Source of the DNA: DYJE01 sp964637565
GTDB lineage: Bacteria > Desulfobacterota > Desulfobacteria > Desulfobacterales > Desulfolunaceae
DNA: 6,413 nucleotides
NCBI GenBank assembly: GCA_964637565.1
Contig: CAZWTY010000145.1
Coordinates: 1-6,413, forward strand
Direction of reading: 5' to 3'
The stretch's first letter is position 1; each line of letters begins with the position of its first letter. The notes beneath the pieces are model-generated. The model did no database searches and was not told the DNA's origin. It saw only the letters and a list, made by a program, of their open reading frames with translations. Below are positions 1 through 6,413 of this stretch, one piece after another. Position numbers and translations under genes: made by a program.

Positions 1-22
1 GGCGGGGTTTTTCTTTTGTCAT
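1..22 (-). CDS. Start of the next gene in the operon, probably tRNA dimethylallyltransferase MiaA (only 7 codons in the window)
   Basis: An ATG seven bases after the mutL stop opens a frame reading MTKEKPR before the left edge cuts it off. Seven residues cannot identify a protein. The short basic start is compatible with MiaA, whose P-loop normally begins about ten residues in. mutL is followed by miaA in many bacteria, including E. coli, so the name is an inference from position only. MiaA transfers a dimethylallyl group to A37 of tRNAs that read codons beginning with U. No good Shine-Dalgarno sequence precedes this ATG, so translation would probably depend on ribosomes finishing mutL. Another start or another gene is possible. 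Confidence 0.45.
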
Positions 23-29
23 GTCCGCA

Positions 30-1913
30 TCACGTCCGTTTGAACGCCTTTTCAAGACTGGCCATGCTGTAGCGGGTCCAGGTGGGTCTGCCATGGGGAC
101 AGAACGACGGGGTGTGGCAACCGTCGAGCTGGACAAGGAGCTGCCGGATCTGGGCTTCGGAAAGAACCTGGTTCGCCCGGATGGCCCCATGGCAGGCCAT
201 GACGATCAGGCATTCGTCCAGGGCCTGTTCGAGCAGCCGTGACGAACCGGCGATCACCAGTTTTTCCGCGATGTCCGTCACCAGCCTTACCACCGATCCC
301 TGGGACAGAAGGGCCGGCACGGCTTTCACCACAAAGCAGTTCTGGCCGAAAGGCTCGATGTCAAGGCCCATTTCCAAAAGACCCCCCAAAGCTTTTTCCA
401 GAGCTTCCGCTTCCCTGAATCCCAGTTCCACCGTTTCCGGGAGAAGAAGGGCCTGGGAGGCTGTCGGGCCTTTTCCGGCTTTGATGGATTCAAACACGAT
501 CCGTTCGTGGGCCGCGTGCTGGTCGATGATGATCAGGCCGTCAGCGGATTCGCAGAGGATGTAGGTGGCCCGGAGCTGGCCCACCACGCGAAGCTCCCTG
601 AAAAAAGAGGATGCCGGACCCTTGTCAGGGGCCTTGTCGGGTTCGTCGCTGGCCGAAGGAGTCGGATGGCTGACCGGAAGCCTGAAACGGTCGGTGTCGT
701 CGCGTGAAACCGCCGGGCTGACCGGCCGGGGTTCGTCTGTTACGGGCTGGGAAGGGACGCTGAACGAACCGGACCTGTCCCGGATCACCGACGGCGTGGG
801 AGGAGGAGCCGCGCCGGGATCGTCAAAAAGGTCGGTCTGGAGGGTGGCCTTGTGGCTGATACGGTCCGGGATGGAAAATGGCGGGGCCGGTTTCCGTGAC
901 AGGGATTCCGACCTCCAGGTTTTCTCCCGCCGGACCAGGGCCTTTTCCACCGCCGTCTTGACCCGTGCATAGATTTTTCCATGTTCGGCGAAACGCACCT
1001 CGTGTTTGGTGGGGTGGACGTTCACATCCACCTGGTCGCAGGGCAGGGTGAGGAACAGGACGGCCACGGGGTAACGCTGCTTCATCAGCCGGTTGCCGTA
1101 AGCGTCCAGAAGGGCGTGGACCAGGCTCCTGTCCCTGACGTAACGGCCGTTGACATAAAGGAAGAGCTTCTGGTTACCTCCACGGGTGACATCCGGTGAC
1201 GAGATCAGGCCTTTCACGTTCAGGATGTCGTCCTCGTGGTCCACGGGGATCAGGCTGTTCCTGAACTCCTGGCCGAGAATGTCCACGGCCCTGTCGTAGA
1301 ATCCCGTGGCGCTCGGCCAGCTTTTCACCGCTTTTCCGTTGTGGCTGACCTTGAACTGGACCTGGGGCCAGCCCAGGGCGATGCAGGCCAGGGTGTCCAG
1401 GATATGGGCCATTTCCGTGGCCGTGGTTTTCAGGAATTTCCGCCGGGCCGGGGTGTTGAAGAACAGTTGCTCCACGGTGATCATGGTTCCTTGGGGGGCG
1501 CCGGCTTCGGCCACCTTCCTGATTTTGCCTCCTTCCATGTGGATCAGGGTGGCGGCGTCGGAGTTTTTGTCCCGGCTGACCAGGGTGAACCGGGACACGG
1601 AGGCGATGCTGGGAAGGGCTTCCCCCCGGAAACCCAGGGTTCGTATGGCGAATAGGTCCTTGTTTTCATAGAGCTTGCTGGTGGCGTAACGTTCGATGCT
1701 CAAAAGGGCGTCGTCCCGGGACATGCCCGAGCCGTTGTCGGAAATCCGGATCAGGTTTTTCCCCCCGTTTTCCACCTCGATCAGGATCTGGGTGCTGCCC
1801 GCGTCCAAGGCGTTTTCCACCAGTTCCTTGACCACGGAGAAAGGCCTTTCCACCACTTCGCCCGCGGCGATCTGGTTGGAAAGGATTTCCGGAAGGATAC
1901 GGACCTTGGTCAT
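30..1913 (-). CDS. mutL: DNA mismatch repair protein MutL, endonuclease-type
   Basis: MutL links mismatch recognition by MutS to strand removal. This copy is complete at 627 residues, a normal length. The N-terminal GHKL ATPase has QIAAGEVVERP (14-24), the ELVENALDAG motif with Glu30 and Asn34, DNGSG with Asp59, and GFRGEAL (94-100). The transducer domain has FNTPARRKF (152-160) and VNVHPTKHEVRF (297-308). A Pro/Ser/Asp-rich linker spans about 340-435. The C-terminal domain has DQHAAHERIVFE (464-475), which fits the DQHA(X)2E(X)4E endonuclease motif, plus ACHGAIRA (573-580) and CPHGRP (605-610), the usual metal-site partners. QALLLP (487-492) resembles the sliding-clamp binding motif of such MutLs. 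It should therefore nick DNA itself, as in organisms without MutH. The start is the family's normal one, nine bases after the small upstream gene and with only a weak GGGA ribosome site, which suggests translational coupling. Confidence 0.98.
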   Translation of the reverse strand: MTKVRILPEILSNQIAAGEVVERPFSVVKELVENALDAGSTQILIEVENGGKNLIRISDNGSGMSRDDALLSIERYATSKLYENKDLFAIRTLGFRGEALPSIASVSRFTLVSRDKNSDAATLIHMEGGKIRKVAEAGAPQGTMITVEQLFFNTPARRKFLKTTATEMAHILDTLACIALGWPQVQFKVSHNGKAVKSWPSATGFYDRAVDILGQEFRNSLIPVDHEDDILNVKGLISSPDVTRGGNQKLFLYVNGRYVRDRSLVHALLDAYGNRLMKQRYPVAVLFLTLPCDQVDVNVHPTKHEVRFAEHGKIYARVKTAVEKALVRREKTWRSESLSRKPAPPFSIPDRISHKATLQTDLFDDPGAAPPPTPSVIRDRSGSFSVPSQPVTDEPRPVSPAVSRDDTDRFRLPVSHPTPSASDEPDKAPDKGPASSFFRELRVVGQLRATYILCESADGLIIIDQHAAHERIVFESIKAGKGPTASQALLLPETVELGFREAEALEKALGGLLEMGLDIEPFGQNCFVVKAVPALLSQGSVVRLVTDIAEKLVIAGSSRLLEQALDECLIVMACHGAIRANQVLSEAQIRQLLVQLDGCHTPSFCPHGRPTWTRYSMASLEKAFKRT

Positions 1914-1922
1914 GGAATCCCG

Positions 1923-2102
1923 CTATTTTTTCTCGGTGTAGAACCGGAAGAGAAAATCGGAATCCTTGGGGGCGAGGTTGAACCGCATACCGGCCTCGTC
2001 AATGAGCTGGATCAGCTTTTTGTCGGTTTTGTCCTTTTGCATTTCATCGATCCAGGTGATGGCTTTTTTCAGGTTGTTGCCTTCGGGCATGATGGTGGTC
2101 AT
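1923..2102 (-). CDS. Small hypothetical protein of 59 residues between gatA and mutL
   Basis: A frame of 59 codons fills the space between gatA and mutL almost exactly: ten bases after gatA and nine before mutL. GAGGAG lies four bases before the ATG. An in-frame ATG at codon 5 (position 2090) has no such site, so I chose the first. The product starts MTTIMPEGNNLKKAITWIDE and ends in DSDFLFRFYTEKK. It is highly charged and lysine-rich, with no signal peptide, membrane segment or cysteines. Residues 9-39 look able to form two amphipathic helices, followed by a short aromatic tail. I do not recognise a named family. I have an unverified memory of similar short proteins with a PEG-N-L-KA-W-I start and a PKD-FL-RFY end in Desulfobacterota. 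Placement, ribosome site and tight packing support a real gene. Its function is unknown; a small cytosolic helper or adaptor is only a guess. Confidence 0.8.
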   Translation of the reverse strand: MTTIMPEGNNLKKAITWIDEMQKDKTDKKLIQLIDEAGMRFNLAPKDSDFLFRFYTEKK

Positions 2103-2106
2103 GGGT

Positions 2107-2112
2107 CTCCTC
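2107..2112 (-). promoter_or_regulatory. Ribosome-binding site of the 59-residue small gene
   Basis: On the minus strand GAGGAG follows directly after the gatA stop codon and stands four bases before the ATG at 2102. It is among the best Shine-Dalgarno matches in the window. It fixes the start of the small gene in preference to the in-frame ATG at codon 5, and it argues that this short frame is translated. Confidence 0.7.
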
Positions 2113-3573
2113 TTATAGTTTCGGTCGTTTCAGGTGAAAATCCGTGGCCTGCTCGAAGCTGTATCCGGCTTTCAAAACGGTGGCTTCGTCGAAATGGCGG
2201 CCCATGAGATGGAGTCCCACGGGCAGGTTGTCTCTCGTGAAACCGCAGGGGACGCTCAGGGCCGGAATCCCGGCCAGGTTGGCCGGAATGGTGAAGATAT
2301 CCGCAAGGTACATTTTGAGGGGATCATCGGCGTTTTCACCGAGGACTGCGGCCGGTGACGGAGACACGGGAGACAGCAGGAGATCGCAGGACTCAAAGGC
2401 TTTCTTGAAATCGTCGATGATCAGGGTCCGGACCTGGGACGCTTTCTTGTAGTAGGCGTCGTAGTAACCGGAGGACAGGGCGTACGTTCCGATGATGATC
2501 CGCCGTTTCACCTCCAGGCCGAATCCCTGGGACCGGGATTTCTGGTACATGTCGAGAAGGTCGGCCGCGTCACTGGCCCTGAGGCCGTATTTGACCCCGT
2601 CGTAACGGGCCAGGTTGGAGCTGGCTTCAGACGGGGCGATGACGTAGTAGGCCGCCACGGCGTAGGAGGTGTGGGGCAGGCTGACGTCCACGAATTCGGC
2701 GCCCAGGGATTTCAGGGTCTCCATGGCTTTTGCCACGACCTGCCGCACATCCTCGTCGATGCCCTCGGTGTGGAAGTACTCTTTGGGAATGCCGATTTTC
2801 ATGCCTTTGACACCGGCGGCCAGGTTTTCCGTGAAATCCGGCGCGGCCTGGGGGGCCGAGGTGGAATCCAGGGGGTCATGGCCGGAGATGGCGTTCATCA
2901 AAAGGGCGGCGTCGGTCACATCCTTGGCAAGGGGGCCGATCTGGTCAAGCGATGAGGCAAAGGCCACCAGCCCGTAGCGGGACACCCGGCCGTAGGTGGG
3001 CTTCAGGCCCACGATGCCGCAGTGAGACGCGGGCTGACGGATGGACCCGCCGGTGTCGCTGCCCAGGGAGCCCAGGCACATGTCGGCGGCCACCGAGGCG
3101 GCGGACCCGCCGCTGGAACCTCCGGGGTTCCGATTCGTGTCCCAAGGGTTTTTCGTGGTTTTGAACGCGGAATTTTCCGTGGTGGACCCCATGGCGAACT
3201 CGTCCATGTTGACTTTGCCGGTGAACACCGCGTTTGCCTTCTTGAGTTTTTCGATGACCGTGGCGTCGTAGGTGGGCACGAAGTTTTCCAGGATTTTCGA
3301 CGCGCAAGTGGTTTTGACGCCTTCGGTTGAGATCAGGTCCTTGATGGAAAGGGGAATCCCGGTCATGGGACCGGCCTCGCCTTTCAGGATAACCTGTTCT
3401 GCCAGATCGGCCTGGGCCATGGCGTCGTCTTCGGTGAGGGTGATGTAGGCCCCGATTCCGGGTTCCACGGCACGGATACGTTCGAACACCGAGGCGGTGA
3501 GTTCACGGGCACGGATCTCCTTTTTGGCGAGACGGTCCATGGCTTCGTGGATGGTGAGCTGGTATAGAGTCAT
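2113..3573 (-). CDS. gatA: Asp-tRNA(Asn)/Glu-tRNA(Gln) amidotransferase subunit A
   Basis: GatA is the glutaminase subunit of the GatCAB complex. It releases ammonia from glutamine, and GatB uses that ammonia to convert Glu-tRNA(Gln) to Gln-tRNA(Gln) and/or Asp-tRNA(Asn) to Asn-tRNA(Asn) in the cytoplasm. The protein is complete at 486 residues, a typical length. The amidase-signature catalytic triad is present: Lys78 in GIPLSIKD (72-79), the cis-Ser153 in GGSSGGSAAS (151-160) and the nucleophile Ser177 in GSDTGGSIRQPA (171-182). Other family blocks are GKVNMDEFAMGS (119-130), VGLKPTYGRVSRYGL (188-202) and FTIPANLAGIPALSVPCG near the C terminus. The ATG has an AGGA seven bases upstream. It lies 52 bases after gatC. 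Which tRNA(s) it serves cannot be read from this window, because it depends on whether GlnRS and AsnRS are encoded elsewhere. I see no sign of damage. Confidence 0.98.
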   Translation of the reverse strand: MTLYQLTIHEAMDRLAKKEIRARELTASVFERIRAVEPGIGAYITLTEDDAMAQADLAEQVILKGEAGPMTGIPLSIKDLISTEGVKTTCASKILENFVPTYDATVIEKLKKANAVFTGKVNMDEFAMGSTTENSAFKTTKNPWDTNRNPGGSSGGSAASVAADMCLGSLGSDTGGSIRQPASHCGIVGLKPTYGRVSRYGLVAFASSLDQIGPLAKDVTDAALLMNAISGHDPLDSTSAPQAAPDFTENLAAGVKGMKIGIPKEYFHTEGIDEDVRQVVAKAMETLKSLGAEFVDVSLPHTSYAVAAYYVIAPSEASSNLARYDGVKYGLRASDAADLLDMYQKSRSQGFGLEVKRRIIIGTYALSSGYYDAYYKKASQVRTLIIDDFKKAFESCDLLLSPVSPSPAAVLGENADDPLKMYLADIFTIPANLAGIPALSVPCGFTRDNLPVGLHLMGRHFDEATVLKAGYSFEQATDFHLKRPKL

Positions 3574-3625
3574 AAATCAGTCCTGTTTCTGTCAATCTTA
3601 TGGAGATGCTTTGCGCTGCGGCGCG

Positions 3626-3925
3626 TTAACCCTGTCCGACGATTTTCGGAACCACGAAACTCCCGTCCTCGCTGGCCGGGGCGTTTTCCATGGCTTTTTC
3701 CGTTCCCGAGCCTTTGCGGGCTTTCACCTCGTCTTCCCGGAAGGCGTTGAACAGGGATAGCGCGTGGGTGGTGGGTTCCACGCCGGTGGTGTCCGCTTTT
3801 TCAAGGGTGTCCACGTAGCTCAGGATGTTGGCGATCTGGACGGCCAGTCTGTCCCTCAAGTCGTCGTCGATGGTGAGACGGGCAAGATCCGCCACTTTCA
3901 TCACGTCGTCGGTGGATATGGTCAT
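3626..3925 (-). CDS. gatC: Asp-tRNA(Asn)/Glu-tRNA(Gln) amidotransferase subunit C
   Basis: GatC is the small subunit that wraps around GatA and GatB and stabilises the transamidosome core. The product is complete at 99 residues, the usual length. Family marks are VADLARLTI near the N terminus (11-19), the helical ILSYVDTLEKADTTGVEPT (34-52), an R-x-DEV stretch at 63-67, and the closing NAPASEDGSFVVPKI (81-95). That last stretch is the conserved tail that lies against GatA. The ATG is preceded by GGGAGA at five bases. It starts 16 bases after the SPOR gene and is followed by gatA, as in most gatCA or gatCAB clusters. Co-transcription with gatA would support balanced subunit production. gatB is not next to gatA here, so it must lie elsewhere in the genome if the complex is functional. 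Confidence 0.97.
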   Translation of the reverse strand: MTISTDDVMKVADLARLTIDDDLRDRLAVQIANILSYVDTLEKADTTGVEPTTHALSLFNAFREDEVKARKGSGTEKAMENAPASEDGSFVVPKIVGQG

Positions 3926-3941
3926 GATACTCTCCCTTTTT

Positions 3942-4820
3942 CTACTGTGCGATCACGAATGAGTCGAAGTTTTTGTCTTTCAGCTTTGCCATGGTTTTCT
4001 CAGCATCCGCCCTGTCTTTGTAAGAACCTACCCGGACTTTGTACCAGGGCGCGCTGTCGTTGCTTTTCACGGTGTGGGCTGAAAAACCGAGGCTTTTGAG
4101 TTTTTTCACCATGGTCTCGGCATCGGCGGCGTTTCTGAGGGCCGCCACCTGGAGACTGTATTTCTTAGGGCTTTCGTCAGCTTTTGCCGTGTCTTTGGGC
4201 TTGGTTTCCGCGTTCTTTTTATCAACCGCCGCCATTTCTTTTTTCAATTTCTCCACCGGGTCGGCCTTGGCTTTGTCCCCGGATTCCGCTTTTGTTTTTT
4301 GCGCCGTAACTGCGGCCGGTTTCTCGTCTGCGACCGCCGGGACGGTTTCCTGTTTCGCTTTTTCCTTCGCAACCGTCCTGGGTGGTTCATCGAGCATCAC
4401 GTCCGTTGTGCTTTCAGGCTTGTCCACATCGTCCGGCTTGATGATCTTCAGGTTTTTCTTCACCACCTGTTTTGACTTTTTCCGGGTCGAGGGAACCGGT
4501 GTCGCGGCCAGTTCACTGCTGGGCTCTTTGGACGCGAGGCCGTCGTAAAAACCGAAATCCGTGGATTCGTCAGGGCTGGTTTCCGGAGTTTTTACGGTTT
4601 CGGTGTTTTCTTCCGCACCCTGGGAAATACCGTTGATTTCCTGGAACAGGGCGTACTGGCCCAGGTCCACCTTGACCTGGCCACGGCCCACCAGGGTTCC
4701 TGCAAAGAAGAAGGCCGCGAAAAGGGCGGTGACGAGAAAGGACCAGAAGAAGAAGGCTTTTCTGCTCAGGGAGATGAACGGCTTGGTTTCCGAATGTCTG
4801 CTTTTTTCCTGGATGATCAT
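3942..4820 (-). CDS. Single-pass inner-membrane protein with C-terminal SPOR domain
   Basis: The 292-residue product has a short cytoplasmic N terminus with several basic residues, then one strongly hydrophobic, Phe-rich helix (about 23-46) with no signal-peptidase site. This predicts a type II (N-in) membrane protein. Residues 47-217 form a low-complexity periplasmic linker rich in Lys, Ala, Glu, Pro and Asp, with a short aromatic island DFGFYDGL (88-95). The C-terminal 75 residues (about 218-292) are a SPOR domain: KKYSLQVAALRNAADAE opens the first strand and helix, WYKVRVGSYKDRADAE the second repeat, and FDSFVIAQ closes it. SPOR domains bind denuded glycan strands at division septa, as in FtsN, DedD and DamX. 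The layout is FtsN/DedD-like, but the sequence does not allow either name. GAGGAG nine bases upstream supports the start. It sits 45 bases after argS, a neighbour pairing I associate with Desulfobacterota. Confidence 0.92.
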   Translation of the reverse strand: MIIQEKSRHSETKPFISLSRKAFFFWSFLVTALFAAFFFAGTLVGRGQVKVDLGQYALFQEINGISQGAEENTETVKTPETSPDESTDFGFYDGLASKEPSSELAATPVPSTRKKSKQVVKKNLKIIKPDDVDKPESTTDVMLDEPPRTVAKEKAKQETVPAVADEKPAAVTAQKTKAESGDKAKADPVEKLKKEMAAVDKKNAETKPKDTAKADESPKKYSLQVAALRNAADAETMVKKLKSLGFSAHTVKSNDSAPWYKVRVGSYKDRADAEKTMAKLKDKNFDSFVIAQ

Positions 4821-4829
4821 TTTTCGACG

Positions 4830-4835
4830 CTCCTC
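4830..4835 (-). promoter_or_regulatory. Ribosome-binding site of the SPOR-domain gene
   Basis: On the minus strand GAGGAG stands nine bases before the ATG at 4820, within the 45-base gap after argS. It supports the annotated start, which leaves about 20 cytoplasmic residues before the membrane helix. The rest of the gap is AT-rich, and I see no terminator hairpin in it, so read-through from argS is likely. Confidence 0.65.
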
Positions 4836-4865
4836 AAACTGATGGAGAATAATATGGAAAAACGG

Positions 4866-6413
4866 TTACATGCGTTCCGGGGCAGAAACCCCCAGAAGGG
4901 CCAGGCCGTTTTTGATCACTTTCTGGACCGCCAGGATCAGGTAGAGCCGTCCTGCGGACAATTGTTTGTCTTCCGTGAGAACCTTGTGCTTGTTGTAATA
5001 CCCGTGGAACAGGCCGGCCAGATTCATCAAAAAGTAGGTGATCCGGTGGGGTTCCAGGTTTTTTCCTGCGGTCTCGATGACTTCGGGGTACCGGGCCAGG
5101 GCTTTCATCAGGGCCGTTTCCTCGGGTTCGAGGAGCAGGGCCACGGCTTCGGGATTTTTCTCCACCGCGGTGATGCCGTGTTCTTCCTCGGCTTTTTTGA
5201 GGATGCTGGATATCCTGGCATGGACGTACTGGACATAGTAGACCGGGTTGTCGTTGGACTTTTTCTTGGCCAGCTCCAGGTCGAAATCCAGGTGGCTTTC
5301 GTAGTGCCTGGACAGGAAGATGAAGCGGGCCGCGTCAGACCCCACCTCGTCGATCACGTCTTTCAGGGTTTCGTACACGCCGCCCCGGGTGGTCATGGCC
5401 ACGGGTTTCCCGTCGCGCAACAGGGCCACGAGCTGGACAAGAACCACCTGGAAGGCGTCTTTGTCATGGCCCGAGGCCTCGATGCAGGCTTTCATCCGGG
5501 GGATGTAACCGTGGTGGTCGGCTCCCCAGACGTCGATGACCCGCTGGAACCCCCGTTCGAACTTGTTCCGGTGATAGGCGATGTCCGAGGCGAAATAGGT
5601 GGTCTGGCCGTTGGAGCGCACCACCACCCGGTCTTTCTCGTCGCCGTAGGCCGTGGTGTTGAACCAGAAGGCCCCGTCATTCTCGTAGATGGTTTTTTCC
5701 TGTTTCAGCTCGTCGATGGTTTTCTGGACCTTGCCCTCGTCGTAGAGACTCTGTTCGCTGAACCAGCGGTCGAAGGTCACCCCGAAGTTCCGCAAATCCT
5801 GGTCGATGTCGGCAAGGATGCTGTCCGCTGCGTAACGGGCGCAGATGGCCACCCCTTCCTCCTCAGTCATGTCGAGAAGGGTGGAACCCCGCTGGGCCAG
5901 GATCTCGTCGGCCAGCTCGAAGATATAGCCGCCCTGGTAGCAGTCCTCGGGAAACTCGATGGTCCGGCCGTTCTTTTCCAGATAGCGCATGTAGACGGAC
6001 CGGCCCAGGGTGTTGATCTGGCGGCCCGAATCGTTGATGTAGTATTCTTTCTGGACATCGTAACCGCAGAACGCCAGCAGCCGGGCTACGCTGTCGCCCA
6101 CGGCGGCTCCCCGGCCATGGCCCACGTGAAGGGGTCCGGTTGGGTTGGCGCTGACGAATTCCACCTGGGTCCTTTTGCCCTGGCCCATGTCCGACATGCC
6201 GTAACGGGCGTCTTTTTCATGGACCTCGTCGAGAACGGGATGGTAGGCCGTGGGCTTCAGGAAGAAATTGATGAAGCCGGGACCGGCCACTTCGCTGCGC
6301 TCCAGCACGTTTTCCCTGTCGTCGATATGTTTCAGGATGATATCGGCGATGGCTCTCGGCGCTTTTTTCTGGGCTTTGGCCATGACCATGGCCGTGTTGG
6401 CCGAAAGATCCCC
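4866..6413 (-). CDS. argS: Arginyl-tRNA synthetase, N terminus cut off by the window edge
   Basis: ArgRS charges tRNA(Arg) with arginine using ATP. The frame stays open to the right edge: eight codons reading GDLSANTA precede the first in-window ATG and match the usual N-terminal domain. That ATG is therefore internal, and about 45-50 residues are missing. The visible 515 residues show the end of the N-terminal tRNA D-loop recognition domain, then VEFVSANPTGPLHVGHGRGA (84-103) with the class I HIGH signature as HVGH. INDSGRQI (126-133), GADHHGYIPRMKA (297-309) and AMTTRGG (339-345) follow; the last occupies the KMSKS-loop position, which is degenerate in most ArgRS. NPVYYVQYVHAR (389-400) opens the alpha-helical anticodon-binding domain, which ends in the common LLGVSAPERM. 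No inserts or breaks are seen. It is the most upstream gene visible in the cluster. Confidence 0.98.
   Translation of the reverse strand, partial: GDLSANTAMVMAKAQKKAPRAIADIILKHIDDRENVLERSEVAGPGFINFFLKPTAYHPVLDEVHEKDARYGMSDMGQGKRTQVEFVSANPTGPLHVGHGRGAAVGDSVARLLAFCGYDVQKEYYINDSGRQINTLGRSVYMRYLEKNGRTIEFPEDCYQGGYIFELADEILAQRGSTLLDMTEEEGVAICARYAADSILADIDQDLRNFGVTFDRWFSEQSLYDEGKVQKTIDELKQEKTIYENDGAFWFNTTAYGDEKDRVVVRSNGQTTYFASDIAYHRNKFERGFQRVIDVWGADHHGYIPRMKACIEASGHDKDAFQVVLVQLVALLRDGKPVAMTTRGGVYETLKDVIDEVGSDAARFIFLSRHYESHLDFDLELAKKKSNDNPVYYVQYVHARISSILKKAEEEHGITAVEKNPEAVALLLEPEETALMKALARYPEVIETAGKNLEPHRITYFLMNLAGLFHGYYNKHKVLTEDKQLSAGRLYLILAVQKVIKNGLALLGVSAPERM

Noticed and set aside
1..17. A GC-rich stretch followed by a T-rich run on the plus strand at the left edge, considered as a terminator tail
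   Set aside because: The matching upstream half of a stem would lie outside the window, and on the coding strand this is simply the Lys-Glu-Lys-Pro-Arg codons of the next gene.
1236..1655. Long plus-strand frames of 139 and 121 codons opposite mutL, and similar ones opposite gatA, the SPOR gene and argS
   Set aside because: They lie antisense to well-supported conserved genes, have no recognisable motifs, and show the Gly/Ala/Arg/Ser-heavy make-up expected from GC-rich third positions on the other strand.
2945..3307. A 120-codon minus-strand frame inside gatA in another reading frame
   Set aside because: Its product is an Arg/His/Gly-rich string typical of an off-frame reading, and the true gatA frame is intact with its catalytic residues across the same stretch. 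It is not a frameshift relic.
3574..3625. A possible hairpin (GCGC-TGCG-GCGC at 3613-3624) in the 52-base gatC-gatA gap, considered as an attenuator or terminator
   Set aside because: The stem is only four base pairs, GCGC is self-complementary anyway, and no run of U follows. The gap otherwise holds just the gatA ribosome site.
4821..4865. The AT-rich argS-SPOR gap considered as a promoter or terminator
   Set aside because: I see only a short CCAT direct repeat and the ribosome site. There is no clear -35/-10 pair with proper spacing and no GC-rich stem followed by a T-run.
6381..6389. The ATG codons at 6389 and 6383 as true argS starts
   Set aside because: The frame continues upstream to the edge with residues typical of the ArgRS N-terminal domain, and starting here would remove part of that domain. 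The real start is outside the window.

Overview
This window is a stretch of bacterial chromosome in which every gene I can support lies on the minus strand. Transcription runs from the right edge to the left edge in the order argS (5' end cut off), a SPOR-domain membrane protein, gatC, gatA, a 59-residue small protein, mutL, and the first seven codons of a further gene that is probably miaA. Gaps between genes are about 45, 16, 52, 10, 9 and 7 bases. No convincing internal promoter or terminator is visible, so I read it as one long housekeeping operon, with its promoter outside the window.

The sequence is moderately GC-rich, and its GC-rich third codon positions produce many long antisense shadow frames. 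From memory, the order argS - SPOR protein - gatC - gatA - mutL - miaA is seen in sulfate-reducing Desulfobacterota (the former Deltaproteobacteria), and the protein style fits. That is an inference from gene order, not a search result. MutL carries the endonuclease motif of lineages without MutH, which argues against an enterobacterial source. GatC and GatA point to an organism that makes Gln-tRNA and/or Asn-tRNA by amidating mischarged tRNA.

Region by region (right to left): 4866-6413 encodes all but roughly the first 45-50 residues of arginyl-tRNA synthetase. 3942-4820 encodes a single-pass inner-membrane protein with a long charged linker and a C-terminal peptidoglycan-binding SPOR domain. 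3626-3925 and 2113-3573 encode subunits C and A of the tRNA-dependent amidotransferase, with no gatB in view. 1923-2102 encodes a short unnamed protein with a good ribosome-binding site. 30-1913 encodes MutL. 1-22 is the start of the next gene.

The common theme is translation fidelity: tRNA charging, amidation of mischarged tRNA and, if the last gene is miaA, tRNA modification. DNA mismatch repair and a cell-wall or division-associated SPOR protein share the transcript. No mobile element, CRISPR array, phage gene, RNA gene or new defence-like system is visible. The least explained item is the 59-residue ORF between gatA and mutL.
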